NCBI RefSeq assembly: GCF_003096355.1
Contig: NZ_QEKI01000012.1
Coordinates: 1-64,000 of the forward strand
Length of the DNA stretch: 64,000 nt
From: Pontibacter virosus
GTDB taxonomy: Bacteria > Bacteroidota > Bacteroidia > Cytophagales > Hymenobacteraceae
Direction: 5' to 3'
The translations under genes and the position numbers were made by a program. This document shows, piece after piece, positions 8,451 through 16,720 of the stretch; positions within the stretch are counted from its first letter, which is position 1, and each line of letters starts with the position of its first letter. The notes under the pieces were generated by a model. It made no database searches. It was not told where the DNA came from and saw only the letters and a program-made list of their open reading frames with translations.

Positions 8451-9374
8451 TTAAGACAATACCGTATCAAAAGCCACCAGGTTCACAAACTGCTGCACGC
8501 GGCCGTCAATCTCCTGCTGGTCTAAGTTCTTCAATCTTTCAGTACCAAATTTTTCTACGCAAAACGAAGCCATTGCCGAGCCGTGGATGATCGCACGCTT
8601 CATATTTTCGAAGCTGATGTCGCCTGTGGCAGCGATGTAACCGATGAAACCACCGGCAAACGTATCGCCCGCTCCGGTCGGATCGAACACCTCCTCGAGT
8701 GGCAGTGCCGGCGCAAAAAATACTTTGTCTTCGTGGAACAACAGGGCGCCGTGCTCTCCTTTCTTGATGATCAGGAATTTCGGTCCCATCGCCATGATTT
8801 TGCGGGCAGCCTTCACCAAAGAGTACTCTCCGCTCAGCTGGCGTGCCTCCTCATCGTTGATCGACAGCACGTCCACCAAGGCGATGGTCTTCTGCAGTTC
8901 GTCCATGGCAATGTCCATCCAGAAGTTCATGGTGTCCATCACGATCAGCTTCGGACGGTTAGTGAGGCGCTCCAGCACCGTGCGCTGCACCTGTGGAGCC
9001 AGGTTACCCAGCATCAGGTACTCGCAGTTCTGATAAGTTCCCGGGATGATCGGGTCGAAATCACCCAGCACGTTCAGCTCCGTTACCAGTGTTTCGCGGC
9101 TGTTCATGTCGTTGAAGTAGCGGCCAGACCAGAAGAAAGACTTCTCGTTCTCCTTTACCTGCACGCCTTCGGTGCTGATGTTGCGTTGGTGCATCAGGCT
9201 GATGTGGTCCTGGTCGAAGTCGCCACCCACTACCGATACCACATTCACAGGCTTCACAAAATAAGAAGCCGACAGTGAAATATAAGTGGCGGCACCGCCC
9301 ACGATCTTATCTGTTTTCCCGAAGGGAGTTTCCAGCGCATCAAACGCCATCGAACCTACTACTACTAAGCTCAT
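8451..9374 (-). CDS. PfkB-family carbohydrate/nucleoside kinase
   Basis: A 307-residue ribokinase-fold kinase that would phosphorylate a sugar or nucleoside with ATP. The N-terminal VVVGSMAFDALETPFG and GGAATYISLSASYF blocks form the substrate lid region, and DPTGAGDTFAGGFIGYIA (about 225-242) holds the catalytic Asp and anion hole. Substrate identity is not evident. It is a single gene with its own terminator, preceded by an AT-rich repeat stretch and tRNA-His. Confidence 0.9.
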   Translation of the reverse strand: MSLVVVGSMAFDALETPFGKTDKIVGGAATYISLSASYFVKPVNVVSVVGGDFDQDHISLMHQRNISTEGVQVKENEKSFFWSGRYFNDMNSRETLVTELNVLGDFDPIIPGTYQNCEYLMLGNLAPQVQRTVLERLTNRPKLIVMDTMNFWMDIAMDELQKTIALVDVLSINDEEARQLSGEYSLVKAARKIMAMGPKFLIIKKGEHGALLFHEDKVFFAPALPLEEVFDPTGAGDTFAGGFIGYIAATGDISFENMKRAIIHGSAMASFCVEKFGTERLKNLDQQEIDGRVQQFVNLVAFDTVLS

Positions 9375-9377
9375 ATT

Positions 9378-9480
9378 TTTAATTGTTGATTGTTAACTTA
9401 ATTGATGATTGTTAAATTGTTTAATGGTTAGAGCGTTGTCTCACGAAAGTACTTATTATCAACAATTTAACCTCTCAACC
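9378..9480. repeat. AT-rich short-repeat stretch
   Basis: Several near-copies of ATTGTTAA occur in tandem (about 9378-9420), and TTAAATTGTT is matched by an inverted AACAATTTAA near 9461-9470. It lies between the kinase start and the tRNA terminator. No coding potential seen. Confidence 0.5.
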
Positions 9481-9501
9481 ATTTAGCAATTCGCCACAAA
9501 T

Positions 9502-9534
9502 AAAAAAAGCCCCTGAAGGTTTGCTTCAAGGGCT
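9502..9534 (-). terminator. Terminator after tRNA-His
   Basis: Minus strand: an 11-base stem AGCCCTTGAAG/CTTCAGGGGCT (one G-T pair) followed by seven T. It begins directly after the encoded CCA of the tRNA. Confidence 0.88.
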
Positions 9535-9612
9535 TGGGGTGGAAGATGGGTCTCGAACCCACGACCCCCAGAATCACAATCTGGTGCTCTAACCAACTGA
9601 GCTACAACCACC
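9535..9612 (-). tRNA. tRNA-His (GTG anticodon)
   Basis: Minus strand 9612-9535. The anticodon arm CCAGA-TTGTGAT-TCTGG shows anticodon GTG. D-arm GCTCAGTTGGTTAGAGC and T-arm GTGGG-TTCGAGA-CCCAT are normal, CCA is encoded, and the extra 5' G pairs with C73 as expected for tRNA-His. The acceptor stem GTGGTTG against CTTCCAC leaves two T-T oppositions at the 5th and 6th pairs. The same gene form is, as I recall, widespread in Bacteroidota, so I regard it as functional. The open frame read through it is spurious. Confidence 0.96.
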
Positions 9613-9765
9613 GTGTCTCGTTTAGAGAATGCAAATATACGTGTCGTTTTCTTATTTACAATACGTGAGAAGCAATTTTTTAGATAAAATTCGTATCTCA
9701 CTGTGCCCTTTAGACTTACATTTTATCCCTTGCGAGGTATAGGCACTTACTTCCAAATATAGTAC

Positions 9766-10134
9766 TCACTTGCTCAACTTTGTGCCGCACCAAGGGCAGT
9801 AATTGATCACGACCATCGTAGCGCTGCCATTGTGCACAGGTATACCGTAGAGTCCTTCGTCCCACTGATTGATCACGACTTCCGGGTCGTCATACCTGAT
9901 CTCACCGTCCTCATCCAGGCTTTCGTATACCTTGTCGGCCATCATCAGGCAACAGTAATTCTGGTAGTCGAAGCCTTTACTTTTCAGTTTGTCTGTGATA
10001 GCCCAGTTGTAGCACGCCTCATCTTCGTGAATGGCTTCTTCATAAGCCTCATACGCCTTGGATTGCAGCACATCCTCCGGCAAGTCCCTCCCAAAAAAGC
10101 GGGCGTGCAGTTCTTTGAATTGCTCTAGTTCCAT
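9766..10134 (-). CDS. Zinc-ribbon-like small protein, possibly DUF6980
   Basis: 122 residues, acidic. The C-terminal YCPWCGTKL motif plus an internal CC pair (YQNYCCLMM) could bind zinc, and the YGIPVHNGSATMVVINYCPWCG ending resembles the DUF6980 family. Function unknown. It lies last in a probable leftward run pyrC-dinB-this gene, 59 bases after the DinB stop. Family assignment is tentative. Confidence 0.68.
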   Translation of the reverse strand: MELEQFKELHARFFGRDLPEDVLQSKAYEAYEEAIHEDEACYNWAITDKLKSKGFDYQNYCCLMMADKVYESLDEDGEIRYDDPEVVINQWDEGLYGIPVHNGSATMVVINYCPWCGTKLSK

Positions 10135-10193
10135 TCCTTCTTGCTTTTACCTGCTAAACATTCAACTTCTTTTATCATCATTCCCATTTCAGC

Positions 10194-10664
10194 TCACCGC
10201 ATAATATCAGTATTGACTGGAGTATAGCCAAGGTGCCTGCTCAGCGAAAGCACCTGCCCTTTGTGGTGATACTCGTGCGTGATCACATGTGTAAATAGTT
10301 TGAGAGGGTTAGCTTTCGCGCTTTCCTGATTGATACTCACTTTCAGATTAGTCAGGTAACTGCGACTAAAGTGAGCTATGAATTCCTCCACTAACTTATC
10401 CACCTCATAGAATAGCTTCCGGGTTTCTTCAACGTTTCTGACGGCATCATAGGAAGTAAAAACCATCTCCTTTTGTAGCGCCTGCTGCCCGATCCAGAAC
10501 TCGTAAGTATTGGCAATGTGCACCAGCAAGTTCCGGATGCTTCCTCTCCCAAACGAGCTGTTTTCTTTGCAAAAATCTGCCGCAGACAGGGAATCACAGT
10601 ATCGCAGAAGCACCTCTCTGGATCCCCTTACCCAACTATACTGCAAAGACATGACACTTTCCAT
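10194..10664 (-). CDS. DinB family protein
   Basis: 156 residues, a four-helix-bundle protein of the DinB/YfiT superfamily, metal-binding and often with thiol-transferase relatives. Candidate metal-site histidines are His in LLVHIANTYEFW (about residue 49) and the pair in THEYHHKGQVL near 131-135. An alternative start at the fifth residue (MSLQYSW) is equally possible. The specific role is unknown. The start is 29 bases after the pyrC stop, suggesting co-transcription. Confidence 0.88.
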   Translation of the reverse strand: MESVMSLQYSWVRGSREVLLRYCDSLSAADFCKENSSFGRGSIRNLLVHIANTYEFWIGQQALQKEMVFTSYDAVRNVEETRKLFYEVDKLVEEFIAHFSRSYLTNLKVSINQESAKANPLKLFTHVITHEYHHKGQVLSLSRHLGYTPVNTDIMR

Positions 10665-10693
10665 ACCTATACCTTTCTGATTCTACCGCGCAA

Positions 10694-12028
10694 CTATCTA
10701 TCAAACAACAGCCGCTCGCCTTTCTTGCTTTCATCAAATTCCCCGTTGGCAAAAGCAAGGTGACCGGAAACGAAGGTATGGGTGATCGTGCTGCTAAAGG
10801 TATGGCCCTCGAAGGGCGACCAATTGCACAAATAATAAGTATTGTCTTTGGAAACGGTATAGGGCTTGTTCAAGTCCACCAGCACCAGGTCAGCCCAATA
10901 ACCTTCGCGGATGTAGCCACGCTCGCGCACGTTGAAGAGGATGGCCGGCGCATGGGCCATTTTTTCCACCACTTTCTCAATCGGCAGCTTGCCCTGCTTC
11001 ACGAACTCCAGTATCATCTGCACCGAGTGCTGCACCAGCGGCACACCGCTTGGCGCCTGCTTGTACTTGCCCTGCTTCTCTTCCCAGGTATGTGGAGCGT
11101 GGTCGGTAGCGATCACATCAAGCTTGTCTTCGAGCAAACCTTGCAGCAAGCCTTCTTTGTGACGGTGCTCTTTTACGGCCGGGTTGCACTTGATCAGGGT
11201 GCCGTATGTATCGTAATCCTCCTTGTCGAACCAGAGGTGGTGCACGCAGACCTCGGCGGTGATGCGCTTCTGCTCCAGCGGAATGTCGTTGCGGAACAGT
11301 TTCAGTTCTTCTTCAGTGGAAATATGCAGGATGTGCAGACGCGTGTTGTGCTTTTCAGCCAGCTTCACTGCCAGGAAAGATGACTTGAAACAGGCTGTTT
11401 CGTTGCGAATCTCGGGGTGGCACTTAATAGGTATATCCTCGCCATACTTCTCTTCATAGATAGCCATGTTGTCGCGGATGGTCTGCTCGTCCTCGCAGTG
11501 CACGGCTATCGGCAACCTTGCCTTGGCGAAGATCTGCTCCAGCGTCCCCTCATTGTCCACGAGCATGTTCCCCGTGGAAGAACCCATGAAGATCTTGATA
11601 CCGCAAACGGTATTGGGATTGGTGAGCAGCACCTCAGCCAGGTTGTCGTTGGTGGCCCCCATATAGAAAGAGTAGTTGGCCAGTGAAGTCTCGGCTGCAA
11701 TCTTATATTTATCCTCGAGCAGCTCCTGCGTCACGGTGTTGGGCACCGTGTTGGGCATCTCCATAAACGAAGTCGTGCCGCCTGCCACAGCCGCTCTCGC
11801 CTCTGTCTCAATTCTGGCTTTGTGCGTCAGGCCTGGCTCCCGGAAGTGTACCTGGTCGTCGATGGCGCCAGGCAACAGGTGCAGACCGGTAGCGTCAATC
11901 GTCTCGTCGGCTTCGGCTTCTATACCTTGTCCGATCTGTGCGATGCGGCCGTCTTTTACCAGTACATCAGCGGTGGTGGTTTTCCCCTCGTTTACAAGCT
12001 GTGCGTTCTTTATCAGGATAGATTTCAT
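10694..12028 (-). CDS. pyrC: Dihydroorotase
   Basis: A 444-residue amidohydrolase that cyclises carbamoyl-aspartate to dihydroorotate in pyrimidine synthesis. Motifs: DDQVHFREPGLTHK (metal site and substrate Arg), AVHCEDE, LHILHIS and IATDHAPHTWEEK. The first His of the usual HxH pair is Gln here; from memory this is shared by other Bacteroidota copies. Start chosen at MKSILIKNAQLV (12028), where the family begins; the longer frame adds 11 residues. Lys in GIKIFMGSSTGNM could be part of the active site. Confidence 0.93.
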   Translation of the reverse strand: MKSILIKNAQLVNEGKTTTADVLVKDGRIAQIGQGIEAEADETIDATGLHLLPGAIDDQVHFREPGLTHKARIETEARAAVAGGTTSFMEMPNTVPNTVTQELLEDKYKIAAETSLANYSFYMGATNDNLAEVLLTNPNTVCGIKIFMGSSTGNMLVDNEGTLEQIFAKARLPIAVHCEDEQTIRDNMAIYEEKYGEDIPIKCHPEIRNETACFKSSFLAVKLAEKHNTRLHILHISTEEELKLFRNDIPLEQKRITAEVCVHHLWFDKEDYDTYGTLIKCNPAVKEHRHKEGLLQGLLEDKLDVIATDHAPHTWEEKQGKYKQAPSGVPLVQHSVQMILEFVKQGKLPIEKVVEKMAHAPAILFNVRERGYIREGYWADLVLVDLNKPYTVSKDNTYYLCNWSPFEGHTFSSTITHTFVSGHLAFANGEFDESKKGERLLFDR

Positions 12029-12130
12029 GCTGCTAAGGTATGTGCTCAACAAAGTTAACACACATTAGCGTAGATTCCCGCACATTTGCGCCGGATTGCT
12101 ATACCTGAAAAAGCAAAACTATACCTGCTT

Positions 12131-13363
12131 CTACTTTGGCTGCATCAGTTTGCCGATGAAGAGGATAGCACCCGAGGACTTTTCCCGGATCATGAAGACA
12201 AAGGGGCGATCGACACGATAAGCCGATGGCATAGAAGTTAGCTCTATACCTACAGAAGTAACAGCAGCGGCCTCTGTTCCCTCTTCGTTCACTTCCACAA
12301 AGGTTTTATGCTTTACTTCAGATATGGCGAGGTTGCTGTGCCCTTCTATCATGCGGCTGAAGTTGGCTCCCCCAGTAAAAGCAACCCCCATCCCCAGCTT
12401 GATCAGCATGGCATTCAGCTGCTTTTCATACTCCATTTTAAATTTAGGCATCTGCAGCTCCTTGCCTATCTTTTGACCTTGCGCCAGCCAGGTATTCAGG
12501 CTCGTCGGGTTTAGCAGAGGTATAATATCCTGTACTTTATTATCCCCGCTCGGCATTACGATCGTCATACTGTACTGCTCGTTGCCGTAAGGCAAGTCGA
12601 TCATATCAACACTATTGTCGCGGTAGTGCAGGTATTCGCCTTTCTTCATACTCATGAAATCGTGGGTGATACTGCTGCCGTTCTCGAGTTGAAACTGCCC
12701 CGGCTTTGTCAGGCTCTTGTCAAACGGATAAGTCCAGGTCCCTTTAAAATAGATAGCGTTGATCAGGAACAACACTTGATCCCGTCTGATCTCCTCGATG
12801 ATCTTGTCAATCTTATCGTTGGTCTTGTTCTTCACCCAGTTGTTGATCTGGTCGACTGCAGCCGGAGATGCGAAATCGAGCCCCTGCACGGTGGCGTCGA
12901 AGTAGGTTTTGTTGGTCTGCACGAAAGGCCCCTGCAGTCGCACCATATTGCTATGCCATAGCGAGTTGGCCGAGGTAAAGATCACTTTCTTGTCTATCCC
13001 TTGCAGTAGGACGGCCAGGTCTTTGAAGGATTTATTGATCTCTTCGTCTGAACTAAGCTCCAGCCCAAGCGCCTGCCGGATCGCCTCCTTTGTTTCGACG
13101 TCGGCTCCGTTGTAGGTCATGGTCAGGGCCATGCTGATGCTGAGCGGCGAGATAAAGATATTGTCCTCTTGCGCCTCACGGCTCAGCTCAGCAAAAGAGC
13201 GGAACGCAAAGTCATTGGAACTGCTCACCGTTTTCTGCTCCTGTACCGTCAACGGACGAATGTTGGGCGTATTCGGTCCCTCGTCTACCATCTCTTTTTT
13301 ACAACCGGAAAACACACTCATCGCCACAAGGGCAATACCTGACAGAAATATACTTTTGATCAT
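12131..13363 (-). CDS. Serpin lipoprotein (serine protease inhibitor)
   Basis: 410 residues. The signal peptide ends in the lipobox SVFSGC (Cys21), so the protein is probably lipid-anchored. The serpin fold is complete: NIFISPLSISMALTMTYNGA near residue 70, a conserved KHKTFVEVNEEGTEAAA hinge, and the closing DRPFVFMIREKSSGAILFIGK. The hinge with small residues is of the inhibitory type; by loop counting the scissile bond may be Thr-Ser in ELTSMP, which is inference. It is a single gene with short flanks. Confidence 0.94.
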   Translation of the reverse strand: MIKSIFLSGIALVAMSVFSGCKKEMVDEGPNTPNIRPLTVQEQKTVSSSNDFAFRSFAELSREAQEDNIFISPLSISMALTMTYNGADVETKEAIRQALGLELSSDEEINKSFKDLAVLLQGIDKKVIFTSANSLWHSNMVRLQGPFVQTNKTYFDATVQGLDFASPAAVDQINNWVKNKTNDKIDKIIEEIRRDQVLFLINAIYFKGTWTYPFDKSLTKPGQFQLENGSSITHDFMSMKKGEYLHYRDNSVDMIDLPYGNEQYSMTIVMPSGDNKVQDIIPLLNPTSLNTWLAQGQKIGKELQMPKFKMEYEKQLNAMLIKLGMGVAFTGGANFSRMIEGHSNLAISEVKHKTFVEVNEEGTEAAAVTSVGIELTSMPSAYRVDRPFVFMIREKSSGAILFIGKLMQPK

Positions 13364-13484
13364 GGGATATATCGGGGCAAGGTAAAGGTCTATACCTGAA
13401 AGACCCTATAGAGAGTAGAATGGTTGCATGCGCAGTAAACATATCCTTTATACTCTCTTTCATTCCCCTCCCGCAAATTTCCCG

Positions 13485-13492
13485 TACCTTTG
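13485..13492 (+). promoter_or_regulatory. -7 element for DEAD-box helicase gene
   Basis: TACCTTTG, a perfect -7 consensus, ending 31 bases before the chosen ATG. No good TTTG is seen at the -33 position, so only the -7 half is supported. The position argues for the start at 13524 rather than 13428. Confidence 0.6.
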
Positions 13493-13523
13493 CATATTAA
13501 TACCAAACACAAGTACCACAACC

Positions 13524-14864
13524 ATGGCAGAAGAAGCGGAGAAAGAAATAAGCACGTTCGAGGATTTTAAGCTGAACCGGCAGCTGCTCAACGCCATTGA
13601 AGAGGCCGGTTACGAGAAGCCGACGCCCATCCAGCTCAAAGCTATACCTGTAATCATGGGCGGGCACGATGTGATGGGCATCGCCCAGACCGGCACCGGC
13701 AAAACCGCTGCTTTCCTGCTGCCGATCCTGATGAAAGTGAAGTATGCGCAAGGCAATAACCCACGTGCCATTATCCTGGCGCCTACCCGCGAACTAGCCA
13801 TGCAGATTGAGGAAAACATCACGCTGCTGGGTAAGTACACCGACCTGCGACACACGGTTATTTATGGCGGACTAGGGCCAAAGACTCAGATTGAAACAAT
13901 CAATAAAGGCATCGACATACTTGTTGCCACGCCCAAGCGCCTGATGGAGCTATACCTGAAGGGCGAGCTCATATTAAAGGAGATCAAAACGCTGGTACTG
14001 GACGAAGCCGACAAGATGATGGACATGGGCTTTATGCCGCAGATACGTCAGTTGCTGGAAGTTTTGCCACGCAAGCGTCAGAACCTGCTCTTCTCAGCTA
14101 CCATGCACCCCAAGGTGGTGGAGTTATCAGAGGAGTTCCTAGAATTCCCGACCCGCATTGAGGTAACGCCGCAGGCCACTCCTGTGGAAACGGTAAGCCA
14201 GGTGCTGTACCAGGTGCCGAACCTGCGCACCAAAATTGCCATGCTCGAGCATCTCATCCGAGACGAAGAAATTTTCAACCGCGTGATCATTTTCACGCGC
14301 AGCAAGAAAAACGCAGAGAACGTAGCCAAGTTTTTAGAGCGACGCGAGTACGGCGAAGTGCGGGCCATCCACGGCAACAAGGGCCAAAATACGCGCATCA
14401 ACTCCATGGAAGCTTTTAAAGGGGGCGAAGTTAGATTTCTGGTAGCTACCGACGTCGCCTCCAGAGGTATAGACGTGACCATGGTGAGCCATGTGATCAA
14501 CTTCGATGTGCCTTTTGTGTATGAAGATTACGTACACCGCATTGGTCGCACGGGGCGTGCCGAGAACGTGGGGGCCGCCATCACTTTTGCCAATCCAGCC
14601 GAGATGTACCACATCCGCAAGATCGAGAAACTGATCAGGATGCAGATACCTGAGGAACCGATGCCAGCGGAAGTGAAAATTCATGACATCACGTTCGAGG
14701 AGCAGCAGGCCATTGCCCGCGACATTGACCACCAGAAGCGCAGCGAGAACCCAGACTTTAAAGGTGCCTTCCACGAAAAGAAAGCCATCCCTAAAAAGCG
14801 CCCGGAGAGCAAACGCGACCCGAGAGCCTCGTTCTGGCAAAAGACAAAAAAGAAGAAAAAATAA
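13524..14864 (+). CDS. DEAD-box ATP-dependent RNA helicase
   Basis: About 446 residues. All core motifs are present: Q motif KPTPIQLKAIPV, Walker A AQTGTGKTAAF, PTRELAMQ, GGLGPKTQ, DEADKMMDMGF, SAT, and the C-domain IIFTRSKKNA, VATDVASRGIDV and HRIGRTGR. The tail is short, basic and lysine-rich (QKTKKKKK), typical of RhlE-like RNA helicases. Start taken at MAEEAEKEIST because a -7 promoter element lies between it and the upstream in-frame ATG. Confidence 0.95.
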   Translation: MAEEAEKEISTFEDFKLNRQLLNAIEEAGYEKPTPIQLKAIPVIMGGHDVMGIAQTGTGKTAAFLLPILMKVKYAQGNNPRAIILAPTRELAMQIEENITLLGKYTDLRHTVIYGGLGPKTQIETINKGIDILVATPKRLMELYLKGELILKEIKTLVLDEADKMMDMGFMPQIRQLLEVLPRKRQNLLFSATMHPKVVELSEEFLEFPTRIEVTPQATPVETVSQVLYQVPNLRTKIAMLEHLIRDEEIFNRVIIFTRSKKNAENVAKFLERREYGEVRAIHGNKGQNTRINSMEAFKGGEVRFLVATDVASRGIDVTMVSHVINFDVPFVYEDYVHRIGRTGRAENVGAAITFANPAEMYHIRKIEKLIRMQIPEEPMPAEVKIHDITFEEQQAIARDIDHQKRSENPDFKGAFHEKKAIPKKRPESKRDPRASFWQKTKKKKK

Positions 14865-14871
14865 GTGAGAG

Positions 14872-14900
14872 CACCCTGTCAGGTAGGACGGGGTGTTTTT
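14872..14900 (+). terminator. Terminator after DEAD-box helicase gene
   Basis: CACCCTGTC/GGACGGGGTG hairpin followed by TTTTTGTTT, 8 bases after the stop codon. Confidence 0.8.
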
Positions 14901-14902
14901 GT

Positions 14903-15352
14903 TTACAGATACTGCAGCGCTATTTTCTCAAAGCGGTAGATCAGCCCCGTCAACATGAAGCCCCACATAATGGCGCTCCAAAACATATGCAGAAAGATCT
15001 GCCGGCGGGGCACGCCGAACACGGCAGCTACCACGGTACCAAAAACCGGCGTAAGAAAAAGCGGCGTGAAGAAGGCGACACCTACAATACCAAAGTTGAG
15101 CCAGATGCGCACTACCCGGCGGCTTCTGCGGCTAAAAACAGGTCTCTGACGCTCACGCCGGTAAGCGGAATACCACCTGGCGGCTTGCCGGCCTATATAG
15201 GAAAACACCAGCACACTGGTCATCATCCCTAAAATCGTCAGAATAACGGTTTCAAAGTATGAAAGCCCCAGCGATATACCCACTAGGGGGCCGCCGATGA
15301 ACTTCACCATGCTAGCCAGGTATACCGATGCGTATTTGAGAAGTTCCTCCAA
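14903..15352 (-). CDS. Small integral membrane protein, unknown
   Basis: 149 residues with hydrophobic segments near 12-27, 33-52, 85-112 and 122-142, and a basic loop (RRERQRPVFSRRSRR) between the second and third. A small multidrug-export-like or DedA-like fold is possible from the FFTPLFLTPVFGTVVAAVFG segment, but I do not recognise the family. It lies last in the leftward run upp-GNAT-this gene, 39 bases after the GNAT stop. Confidence 0.75.
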   Translation of the reverse strand: MEELLKYASVYLASMVKFIGGPLVGISLGLSYFETVILTILGMMTSVLVFSYIGRQAARWYSAYRRERQRPVFSRRSRRVVRIWLNFGIVGVAFFTPLFLTPVFGTVVAAVFGVPRRQIFLHMFWSAIMWGFMLTGLIYRFEKIALQYL

Positions 15353-15391
15353 GCCCTTATGGAACGCTGACGCGAGTTTAGTATGCAGGCT

Positions 15392-15835
15392 CTAAGCGCC
15401 CAGATTCATTTTCATTTGATACAGATCAATCCCCTCAGCCCAGAAATTCTGCTCCACCTTCTCCAAATCAAAGCCCAGCCTTTGGTAGAACAGGTACACA
15501 AACTGGCTCGTTCGTACCTGCAGCCATTTCATGTTTGGCTTTCCTTTCAATTTAGCGATCCGAAACAGAGTTAGCTCACGGCCTATACCTTTGCCCTGAA
15601 ACGCAGGATGAATCAGATCCCAGGAAAGCCTGGCCCAGGTATAGCCATCAAAGTAATTGATTCCGCCAGCACCTGCCACCTGCCCCTCCCGCTCTACCAC
15701 AAAGTAGTCTTCGCGGCGCTCCCGCAGGTATAGCACAAAGTCGGCTTCCTCCTCGGGCGCAAAATAAGCTGGCGTATTGAGTCGCAATATCTGAAGAAGC
15801 GCTTCCTGGTCGGCTGGGGTATAAGGCCTGATCAT
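15392..15835 (-). CDS. GNAT family N-acetyltransferase
   Basis: 147 residues covering a single GNAT domain. The acetyl-CoA pyrophosphate loop is HPAFQGKGIGRELTLFRI (about 77-94), the usual R/Q-x-x-G-x-G/A pattern as Q-G-K-G-I-G. N-terminal MIRPYTPADQEALLQIL is typical. Substrate unknown. The start is 6 bases after the upp stop, so the two share a transcript. Confidence 0.88.
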   Translation of the reverse strand: MIRPYTPADQEALLQILRLNTPAYFAPEEEADFVLYLRERREDYFVVEREGQVAGAGGINYFDGYTWARLSWDLIHPAFQGKGIGRELTLFRIAKLKGKPNMKWLQVRTSQFVYLFYQRLGFDLEKVEQNFWAEGIDLYQMKMNLGA

Positions 15836-15841
15836 AAAGGG

Positions 15842-16504
15842 CTATACCTTCGGACCGAAAGCCAGGTCGCCGGCATCGCCTAGACCAGGTACGATGTAGA
15901 AGTTTTCGTTCAGTCGCTCGTCCATAGCCCCAAGCCAGATATGTGCCTCCGGCACCTCCTGCTGTACATAGGCTATACCTTCCGGCGAGGCAATGGCTGC
16001 AGCGAAATGCACCTGCACGGGTTTACCGTGGCGCAACATCCCTTTATAAGACTTCACCAGCGAGCGACCAGTAGCCAGCATCGGGTCCGCCAGAATCAAT
16101 ATCTTGTCGTGCAGGTCCGTCGAGGCCAGGTACTCCATATTGATCTGCAGCTCCGTATTCTGCTCCTCTACCCGGTAAGCCCCTACAAACGTACTGTAGG
16201 CCTTGTCAAAATAGTTGAGCATACCGTTGTACATAGGCAGGCCGGCCCGAAGTATGGTCGCCAGCACTGGCTGGGCAGTAAGCAACTCAGTTTGCGTAGT
16301 AGCCAGCGGCGTGACGATTTCGTGGGTTTCGTAAGGCAACGTTTTGGATATCTCGTAGGCCAGCAGCTCGCCCAGTCGCTCCAAGTTGCGGCGGAAGCGA
16401 AGGCTGTCGTGCTGCACTGAAACGTCGCGCAGTTCGGCTACAAAATGGTTGGCAAGCGATGGGGTTGCGGTGAGGATATGCAGGTTATCTTTTTGCATGG
16501 ACAT
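15842..16504 (-). CDS. upp: Uracil phosphoribosyltransferase
   Basis: 220 residues; salvages uracil to UMP with PRPP. The PRPP loop LADPMLATGRSLVKS (about 138-152), the ILRAGLPMYNGML stretch and the closing GDAGDLAFG block are diagnostic. Start could be residue 1 or the Met two codons later. First gene of a leftward run with a GNAT and a membrane protein. Confidence 0.94.
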   Translation of the reverse strand: MSMQKDNLHILTATPSLANHFVAELRDVSVQHDSLRFRRNLERLGELLAYEISKTLPYETHEIVTPLATTQTELLTAQPVLATILRAGLPMYNGMLNYFDKAYSTFVGAYRVEEQNTELQINMEYLASTDLHDKILILADPMLATGRSLVKSYKGMLRHGKPVQVHFAAAIASPEGIAYVQQEVPEAHIWLGAMDERLNENFYIVPGLGDAGDLAFGPKV

Positions 16505-16720
16505 GGCTGATTTGGTAGGCTAAAGATACGGCCTTTCGTGCTTAAGGCAATCTCCTGCTATCAAAAACGTTAAACCGGACACGCCCTATACCTGTATAAG
16601 GCTGAGCTATACCTGCTTTCGCCGGTCGGCATCATGCAATTTCATGTGTTTTTGTTAATATTGTGAATTCTAAATAAGTACCTTACAAATCGCTTTCCCC
16701 TGATTAGAACTTTCTTCCCT

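Noticed and set aside
9378..9480. CRISPR array
   Set aside because: The repeated ATTGTTAA words are too short, irregular and without spacers; no cas genes are present.
9483..9701. 72-residue open frame on the minus strand
   Set aside because: It is the translation of the tRNA-His gene (VAQLVRAPDCDSGGRGFE pattern), a well-known spurious product.
12131..14864. A toxin-antitoxin or defence island
   Set aside because: The serpin, helicase and neighbours are ordinary chromosomal genes; no defence-type gene pairs were seen apart from the lone broken HNH gene.
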